Source of the DNA: an uncultured bacterium
GTDB lineage: Bacteria > Cyanobacteriota > Vampirovibrionia > Gastranaerophilales > Gastranaerophilaceae
Length of the DNA stretch: 64,000 nucleotides
NCBI GenBank assembly: GCA_949035555.1
Contig: CAROLD010000007.1
Coordinates: 1-64,000, forward strand
Reading direction: 5' to 3'
Part shown: in pieces, positions 58,951-64,000 of the stretch
Position numbering within the stretch: the stretch's first letter is position 1
How the letters are laid out: each line of letters starts with the position of its first letter
The notes under the pieces: model-generated
The model's database searches: none
What the model saw: only the letters and a program-made list of their open reading frames with translations
Told to the model about the DNA's origin: nothing
Translations under genes and position numbers: made by a program

Positions 58951-60621
58951 TTATAGTAATTCCATTGGTTCAACGTCAAATTCAACGATAAACGGACCTT
59001 TTGTTGAAAATGCCAGTTGTAGAATTTCTTCAATTTTATCTGTAGTAGAAACTCTGTGTGCCTGAATGCCATAACTTTGTGCAAGTTTTATAAAGTCCGG
59101 ATTTGATATTTTTGTTTCGGAATAACGAGCTCCACAGTTTTTTTCTTGAAGCTGTCGTACCATTCCAAGGTATCCGTTATTTAATATCATAATCTTAATA
59201 TTCAAATTATAGTCAGAGCATGCCGCCAATTCTTGTAAACTCATCTGGAAAGAACCGTCACCCGTTATGCAAACAATTGTTTTATCCGGTTTCGCTATAG
59301 AAGCTCCTACTGCTGCAGGAAATCCAAAACCCATTGTTCCCGAACCGCCTGATAGTAAAATTCTTCGACTAGGATTAAATTTGAGATTTTGAACTGCCCA
59401 AAGCTGGTGCTGCCCTACTTCTGATGTAAATATAACATCCCTTTTACTTGTAAATTCTTCAATTTTTCTAATAACTTCAAAAGAGTGCATCAAATTTGTT
59501 TGACGTTCTCTTTTTACATTCAAGGTTTTTAAACGCTGTGCATATTTTAACCAATTTTCAAAATTTGTATTTGGTTTTGAATTAAGTATAAAATTCATTT
59601 TGCCAAGTACTGTTTTTATATCTGCACATAAAGAATCCATTCCTGATATCACACGGAAAATTTCGTCTTTATTAATATCTATTTGTATAAACTTTTCAGC
59701 AAGATTGATATCCTTAAACATACAGGTAATTCTGTCGTTAAATCTTGCGCCAAGTGAGATTATTAAATCACAATCTTTTAAAATTTGGTTTGCAGATTTG
59801 TCACCAAAAATTCCAATCATTCCAAAATAGTTTTCATCATCCTGCGGGAAACTCCCTTGTCCCATCATTGTGTCAACGACAGGAATATGTAAATTTTTTG
59901 CAAAATCAAATAATTCTTTTTCGCATTGAGAATGGATTGTTCCGCCTCCTGAAACAATTACAGGTTTAGAAGAGGCTAAAATTCTGTTTAAGATGCGAGA
60001 AATCTCGTTGTTAGAAATACTATTTTCCTGGTGATGTTGTGTTAAAAGGAGAGCTTCTTTAGGTTCGGCAATTTCAGCAAAAATGTTTTTTGCCAAATCA
60101 ACAAGTACAGGTCCTTTTTTTCCTGTCATTGCAATATCAAATGCTTCAACTAACGTTTTCTGTAAGTCTGCAGCATTAGTAACCTGAAAAACTTTTTTAG
60201 TACATGATTTGGTAATATCACATATGTCAGCTTCTTGGAATGCGTCAGTACCTATAAGGTTTTTGAATACTTGTCCTGTTAAAATTACAAGCGGATAACC
60301 ATCCATATACGCATTTACTATACCAGAAACCGTATTTGTTGCTCCTGGACCGGATGTAACAAGAACAACTCCACATTTTCCGGTTGTTCTTGCATATCCT
60401 TCTGCCGCATGAACAGCACTTTGTTCATGACGGACAAGGATATGTTTTATATCAGTTTGTTTATAAAGTTCATCGTATAAATCAAGAACGACACCCCCCG
60501 GATAGCCGAAAATTGTGTCCACACCGAGTGTTTTTAGGGTATGTACAGCAAGCTGGGCGCCGGTCATTGTCTTTATATTATTCCTAATCAACATGTATAT
60601 CTTAGTCCTTAAGTCTGACAT
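58951..60621 (-). CDS. ilvB: Acetolactate synthase large subunit
   Basis: ThDP/FAD enzyme making 2-acetolactate for branched-chain amino acids. Catalytic Glu in RHEQSAVHAAEGYAR, ThDP motif GDGSFQMSLQELA...NNGYLGMVRQ, FAD domain in the middle. 556 residues. The residue after MVRQ is Leu (MVRQLQ), where most AHAS proteins have Trp. No ilvN follows. The ATG at 60621 is chosen because an extended -10 ends five bases before it; two in-frame ATGs lie at +28 and +55. Confidence 0.93.
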   Translation of the reverse strand: MSDLRTKIYMLIRNNIKTMTGAQLAVHTLKTLGVDTIFGYPGGVVLDLYDELYKQTDIKHILVRHEQSAVHAAEGYARTTGKCGVVLVTSGPGATNTVSGIVNAYMDGYPLVILTGQVFKNLIGTDAFQEADICDITKSCTKKVFQVTNAADLQKTLVEAFDIAMTGKKGPVLVDLAKNIFAEIAEPKEALLLTQHHQENSISNNEISRILNRILASSKPVIVSGGGTIHSQCEKELFDFAKNLHIPVVDTMMGQGSFPQDDENYFGMIGIFGDKSANQILKDCDLIISLGARFNDRITCMFKDINLAEKFIQIDINKDEIFRVISGMDSLCADIKTVLGKMNFILNSKPNTNFENWLKYAQRLKTLNVKRERQTNLMHSFEVIRKIEEFTSKRDVIFTSEVGQHQLWAVQNLKFNPSRRILLSGGSGTMGFGFPAAVGASIAKPDKTIVCITGDGSFQMSLQELAACSDYNLNIKIMILNNGYLGMVRQLQEKNCGARYSETKISNPDFIKLAQSYGIQAHRVSTTDKIEEILQLAFSTKGPFIVEFDVEPMELL

Positions 60622-60626
60622 TCTTT

Positions 60627-60654
60627 ATCGTATCACAAAAAACTATCATAGCAA
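60627..60654 (-). promoter_or_regulatory. Promoter of ilvB (leaderless)
   Basis: Minus-strand TTGCTA (60649-60654), 16-base spacer, extended -10 TGATACGAT (hexamer 60627-60632), then five bases to the ATG. No Shine-Dalgarno sequence fits in that space. Confidence 0.55.
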
Positions 60655-60655
60655 T

Positions 60656-60694
60656 AAAAAGGGCGGAATTTTACATTTGTAAAATTCCGCCCTT
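60656..60694 (-). terminator. Terminator of the rph operon
   Basis: Seventeen-base-pair perfect stem (AAGGGCGGAATTTTACA and its complement) followed by a T run on the minus strand, just upstream of the ilvB promoter. Confidence 0.85.
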
Positions 60695-60709
60695 AAATAT
60701 TTTACAGGG

Positions 60710-61054
60710 TTATTTGCCCATTAATGTATTCCAAGCATCTTTTTTCTTTTGGATTTCTTTATCTCTTGCTTTTTGGCGAGCTTCTGCATCTTTTTTAGCT
60801 TGTTCTTGTTTTTTCTGCCATTCTTTTTTTCTTTGTTCAGCGGCTTTTTGGTTTTCTTTCTTTCGTTTTTCGTAAGCTTTTTGACGTTCTTCTTGTCTTT
60901 TAGCTGCATCTTTTTGAGCTTGTGTCATATTTTGTTCAGCTTTATTGATTTTATTTGCCGCATTATTTAGTGCGCTGGATACAGATCCTGCCATTGCAGA
61001 TGATCCAAATGATAATACTGATAATGCCATAAGTGATACTACTAATTTTTTCAT
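60710..61054 (-). CDS. Secreted Lys/Glu/Gln-rich helical protein
   Basis: 114 residues: signal peptide (about 1-22, ending AMA), a short amphipathic part, then a long stretch of alternating Lys, Glu, Gln, Arg and Ala (about 40-105), predicted as a single extended alpha helix or coiled coil. Likely periplasmic. It overlaps the preceding gene by four bases (ATGA), indicating translational coupling. Confidence 0.7.
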   Translation of the reverse strand: MKKLVVSLMALSVLSFGSSAMAGSVSSALNNAANKINKAEQNMTQAQKDAAKRQEERQKAYEKRKKENQKAAEQRKKEWQKKQEQAKKDAEARQKARDKEIQKKKDAWNTLMGK

Positions 61055-61434
61055 TTTTCTTCTCCTTTCACCTCTGCCGGAAATTTTATTTCCAGCTTAG
61101 TTTTCTTTATCTCTAACCTTTTTTGTAAATAGTCTAATTCTTTTTGCTTTTCTTCCTTTTTTAAGTTTTCACGTTTTAAGTTTTTATTATACCTTATATA
61201 TTCTTTAGAACGATTTTTAAATTCTTTTTGTTCATTTTTTTGCTCAGGTGAAGGTTTTGATTTTTCAATTTTTTTATCAATTTCAATACCTTGTGTTGAA
61301 ACAACCGGCTCTTTATCAGTTTTTGACGGAAGAGCATAAGTTGATGTTCCTGTAAGTACTAATATAAGACCTAAAACAAACCATTTCATATTGGGGATTT
61401 TAGCGTAAAAATTAATATTTTTCAATGATTTCAT
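61051..61434 (-). CDS. Exported highly charged helical protein
   Basis: 127 residues from the ATG at 61434, chosen for AAAAGG five bases upstream; the frame is open to 61467. N-terminal signal or anchor: basic region then WFVLGLILVLTGTSTYA (about 17-33). The rest is Lys/Glu-rich and coiled-coil-like. It overlaps the end of rph by 23 bases and pairs with the following charged secreted protein. Confidence 0.65.
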   Translation of the reverse strand: MKSLKNINFYAKIPNMKWFVLGLILVLTGTSTYALPSKTDKEPVVSTQGIEIDKKIEKSKPSPEQKNEQKEFKNRSKEYIRYNKNLKRENLKKEEKQKELDYLQKRLEIKKTKLEIKFPAEVKGEEK

Positions 61435-62107
61435 TAATGCCTTTTTTCGCTGTTTCAAAAATTTCAATCATTTTTTCATATTCATAAGGTTCACCCTCAG
61501 CTGTCGTTTGAAATTCAATAATTTTTCCGCTTTTTGTTAAGACAACATTTGAATCAACTTGGGCATGGGAATCTTCTTCGTAATTCAAATCAAGTCTGAC
61601 TTCTCCATCAACTATACCTGCTGAAATTGCCGCAACAGGTTCAATTATCGGATTTTCTTTAAGAGTTCCGTCAGCGAGAAGTTTATCAACCGCATCAGCT
61701 AAAGCAACGAAACCTCCGCATATACTTGCTGTTCTTGTGCCGCCGTCAGCCTGAATTACATCGGCGTCAATTGTAATTGTTAAGTCCGGCATTTTTTTTA
61801 AATCAACACAGGCTCTGAGGCTCCTTCCGATAAGACGCTGAATTTCCTGTGTACGTCCTGATATTTTGGTTCTTTCACGCTGGCATCGTGTTGATGTTGA
61901 AGAAGGCAGCAGTGAATATTCGGCAGTCAACCAGCCGCGGCAGTCATCTTTATCCATCCATTTTGGTTTTCCTGTCTCAACTGATGCTGTAGTAATAACT
62001 TTAGTATCACCAAATTCAACAAGTACTGAACCTAAGGCATGTTTTGTGTAGTTTTTTGTGAATTTAATTTTTCTAGTTTCGTTATTTGCACGATTTTCCA
62101 GTCTCAT
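61412..62107 (-). CDS. rph: Ribonuclease PH
   Basis: Phosphorolytic 3'-5' exoribonuclease trimming tRNA 3' ends. RKIKFTKNYTKHALGSVLVEFGDTKV, SGRTQEIQRLIGRSLRACVD and the DADVIQADGGTRTA motif are intact. 231 residues from the ATG at 62107 (AAGGAGA six bases upstream); the frame is open to 62203. Third gene of a five-gene operon. Confidence 0.95.
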   Translation of the reverse strand: MRLENRANNETRKIKFTKNYTKHALGSVLVEFGDTKVITTASVETGKPKWMDKDDCRGWLTAEYSLLPSSTSTRCQRERTKISGRTQEIQRLIGRSLRACVDLKKMPDLTITIDADVIQADGGTRTASICGGFVALADAVDKLLADGTLKENPIIEPVAAISAGIVDGEVRLDLNYEEDSHAQVDSNVVLTKSGKIIEFQTTAEGEPYEYEKMIEIFETAKKGINEIIEKY

Positions 62108-62147
62108 ATTATTCTCCTTTTTTCTAAATATTATATACCTTGCTTGA

Positions 62148-62363
62148 TTACTCGTAATCCCACATATAAATCTGTCCGCAATATCTGCAAACCGCGTGTT
62201 CATTCATAAATTGTAAATCTGGTACAAATACATACCCATCAACGGTTATTTCAATTTCCTTATTATCATTGTATGCTTGAGCAAAGCTTCTGTTTCCGTT
62301 GTAGTCAGGCGAAAACATGAGTTCAAATTTATCTACGGATTTGCAGTTTTTACAAATGAACAT
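62148..62363 (-). CDS. Small zinc-ribbon protein
   Basis: 71 residues with CKNC at the N-terminus and CRYC near the C-terminus, 50-odd residues apart, a typical zinc-ribbon pair. Between them are beta-strand-like stretches. Function unknown. Start overlaps the preceding membrane protein stop by one base; rph follows 40 bases later. Confidence 0.7.
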   Translation of the reverse strand: MFICKNCKSVDKFELMFSPDYNGNRSFAQAYNDNKEIEITVDGYVFVPDLQFMNEHAVCRYCGQIYMWDYE

Positions 62364-63310
62364 TAAATATCCTCATTTTGACAACGTGATTTTTTCGATA
62401 CTTTTTTCTGTTTAGAACCACCAATTTCAGCTTCTGTGCCTTTTACATCAGACAAATTTTTATACCATAAGGACCAACAAATACTTCTTATTGGAAGTGT
62501 TAAACCGCTGATTATCATAGTTAAAACCGATAGGAAGATGGTTTTTGAAATCATTTCATTTGTGATAATAGGCATTTTGAAATATGTTAGAACTTTATTA
62601 GTAAAATCAAGCGGAATTCGGTTGGAAATAAAGTCAAACATAGAGCAAACTTTATCTGTTAGGTTTAGATAATCAAATATAACAGTTATACCTTCTGTTA
62701 AAATATATATAGAGAAGAATGCAAGAATTGCCGTAAGAAGGAATGTTCTTCCCCAATTCCCTTTAATTAAAAGAAAACTTCGTTTGTAAATTTCATGGAA
62801 TTTTAAATCCGGTTCAAATGTGAAAATTTGGAAAATAAGAATAAAATATATCCACAATACAAATCCCGGTATGATGAAGAAAATACTTGAGCCGACCGAC
62901 ATCAATGCACTCATAACGATTAAAAAGCCGACATAAGACCATGTTCTTCTTGTTGCCACTTCATTATGAGATTTAAAATCGTAAACTTTTCCTGTTGTGA
63001 CAGCACCCTCGGTCATTGAGTTTAGCGCAACATATGCCACCATATATTCCCAGAAGGCTTTTGCAAAAATCAGCAATCCCGGGATTGCGAGAAGTATAAT
63101 CATCAGCAATGCAGTTGTCAGGCTGTCGGCTTTTTGTGCAATTTTATCCGCAAATCCAATAGTTAATCCGAATGACAGCGCAATACCTATTACCTGTCCG
63201 AATACAGGAAACAACATATACACAAGAAATTTGTCAATATTTGAAAAGTAAATCTTTATCCCTTCCCATAATACAAAAAAGATGCTGTTCTTAATTGTGT
63301 ATTTAGACAT
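62363..63310 (-). CDS. Polytopic membrane protein of unknown function
   Basis: 315 residues with about six hydrophobic helices (near 28-50, 65-85, 125-150, 190-215, 265-290) and a basic, Lys-rich C-terminal tail. The repeat of long helices with FIIPGFVLWIYFIL recalls DUF975/YciC-type integral membrane proteins; this is only a resemblance. AAGGAGG precedes the ATG. First gene of the operon with the zinc-ribbon gene and rph. Confidence 0.65.
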   Translation of the reverse strand: MSKYTIKNSIFFVLWEGIKIYFSNIDKFLVYMLFPVFGQVIGIALSFGLTIGFADKIAQKADSLTTALLMIILLAIPGLLIFAKAFWEYMVAYVALNSMTEGAVTTGKVYDFKSHNEVATRRTWSYVGFLIVMSALMSVGSSIFFIIPGFVLWIYFILIFQIFTFEPDLKFHEIYKRSFLLIKGNWGRTFLLTAILAFFSIYILTEGITVIFDYLNLTDKVCSMFDFISNRIPLDFTNKVLTYFKMPIITNEMISKTIFLSVLTMIISGLTLPIRSICWSLWYKNLSDVKGTEAEIGGSKQKKVSKKSRCQNEDI

Positions 63311-63326
63311 AAAGCCTCCTTTGTAA

Positions 63327-63332
63327 TATAAT
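63327..63332 (+). promoter_or_regulatory. -10 box of the PHP gene
   Basis: TATAAT, 38 bases before the PHP ATG. An adjoining TATAAA on the other strand (63333-63338) may serve the divergent membrane-protein gene. Confidence 0.4.
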
Positions 63333-63370
63333 TTTATAACAAATAGTGTTAAATATAAAGAAGGGCTACA

Positions 63371-63976
63371 ATGAATTATATCGAACTGATAAAATCTTTT
63401 ACAAAAGATGACTATTTAAATAATAAAGTTAATCTCCATATACATTCAACTTATTCAGACGGAAAAACAGATTTCAAAACTTTAACTAAAGAGTTTGACT
63501 ATAATTATATGGCGATTACTGATCATAATACTGTGCAAGGTCATATTGATAACCCTGATTTAAATGTAATACCGGGAGTAGAATTTGATGTTTGGTATAA
63601 GTGTATTTTTTTACATTTGCTTGCTTACGGCATAGATGTTAATAACGAAAAAATGCAGAAATATTACTCAAAAGATAAGCGTGGTACAGAAGCTGATATT
63701 GTCAGAATTTTTGCAAAACGCGATTTGAAACAACTAATTGATGCAATTCATGATGCCGGTGGTATTGCTGTGCTTGCCCATCCTTGTTGCTGTTGGGCTT
63801 TAAGTATGGATAAATTCGTCAAAAACTTAGTTAGTTTAGGGTTAGATGGTATTGAAGTTTACTACCCATATCCACGTTGGAGAAAGTATATTAAATTCTC
63901 AAATCCGGCTTGTGTAGAAAAGATTGCAGATAAATACAATCTTATTAAAACCGGCGGTACAGATTATCATGGTTAG
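63371..63976 (+). CDS. PHP-domain metal-dependent phosphoesterase
   Basis: Polymerase-and-histidinol-phosphatase fold, likely hydrolysing phosphate esters or 3'-phosphoadenosine-type nucleotides. Metal motifs HIHSTYSDG (about 22-30), ITDHNT, IPGVEFD, VLAHPCC and GTDYHG are all present. The protein stops immediately after GTDYHG at residue 201, while TrpH-type enzymes are usually about 270-290 residues. AAGAAGGG precedes the ATG. It is complete in the window, though close to its right end. Confidence 0.88.
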   Translation: MNYIELIKSFTKDDYLNNKVNLHIHSTYSDGKTDFKTLTKEFDYNYMAITDHNTVQGHIDNPDLNVIPGVEFDVWYKCIFLHLLAYGIDVNNEKMQKYYSKDKRGTEADIVRIFAKRDLKQLIDAIHDAGGIAVLAHPCCCWALSMDKFVKNLVSLGLDGIEVYYPYPRWRKYIKFSNPACVEKIADKYNLIKTGGTDYHG

Positions 63977-64000
63977 AGTAACTTACAGACCGGTGTTTTT

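Noticed and set aside
1..64000. CRISPR array, insertion sequence or prophage
   Set aside because: I saw no regularly spaced direct repeats, transposase or integrase motifs, or phage structural genes.

Overview
The window is an AT-rich, gene-dense stretch of a bacterial chromosome that best fits the gut-dwelling, non-photosynthetic sister group of Cyanobacteria (Vampirovibrionia/Melainabacteria, order Gastranaerophilales). This is inferred from four things. The F-type ATP synthase operon has separate b and b' subunits in the cyanobacterial order, with beta and epsilon absent. A large pilin-like protein starts with a GFTLAEVLITLG-type prepilin segment. The envelope genes are Gram-negative (kdsC, kdsD, TolC, MacA, LspA, UppP). 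The metabolism looks fermentative (Na+-pumping decarboxylase, EtfAB, an NfnA-like flavoprotein, acyl-CoA dehydratase activase) and there is no photosynthesis gene. No phage, insertion sequence, CRISPR array, rRNA or tRNA gene was recognised.

Layout. 0-9 kb: housekeeping genes (lpd, ndk, tgt, rnpA-rpmH, proC, lysS), an orphan sugar ABC permease and a phosphohexomutase. 9-12 kb: a four-gene flavoprotein operon (NfnA-like, small Cys protein, EtfB, EtfA). 12-18.5 kb: pilin-like protein, a GH13 enzyme divergent from an orphan NarL-type regulator, maf, and a GlcF-like Fe-S protein. 18.5-25.8 kb: gltX, rsmH with an FtsL-like gene, a glycosyltransferase, a degenerate HD-GYP protein and a DUF2229 protein. 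25.9-33.4 kb: a U32-like protein and a TolC-MacA-DUF3137-MacB export operon. 33.4-39 kb: rluD-lspA operon, then an activase with hypothetical proteins. 39-44.3 kb: a tight cassette of two related uncharacterised membrane proteins and a second GH13 enzyme. 44.4-47.2 kb: kdsD-kdsC-queD-uppP. 47.3-52.5 kb: ATP synthase with a zinc-finger membrane protein inserted between alpha and gamma. 53-57.3 kb: birA-oadG-oadA-oadB. 57.3-64 kb: lineage-specific small proteins, a degenerate formyltransferase-like protein, ilvB, an rph operon and a PHP protein.

How the genes work together. Energy conservation probably combines a biotin-dependent Na+ pump, whose ligase BirA is encoded in the same unit, an ATP synthase whose c subunit lacks the usual Na+ ligands, and flavin-based electron transfer through EtfAB and an NfnA-like protein. 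Carbohydrate genes (two GH13 enzymes, a phosphohexomutase, a MalF-type permease) point to alpha-glucan use. Kdo synthesis, undecaprenyl-phosphate recycling, lipoprotein processing and the MacAB-TolC-type exporter serve the outer membrane.

The most unusual signals are these. (1) A recurring arrangement puts a -10 box 5 to 7 bases before an ATG with no useful Shine-Dalgarno sequence (18451, 20913, 23241, 27538, 36177, 60621; a similar case at 7536), which predicts leaderless mRNAs. (2) The membrane-protein pair plus GH13 cassette at 39.0-44.3 kb. (3) Several proteins keep a fold but lose key catalytic residues: HD-GYP with QN for HD, and a formyltransferase-like protein with Phe for the catalytic Asp plus a Cys-rich tail. 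(4) Small Cys-containing proteins sit inside the ATP synthase and Etf operons.
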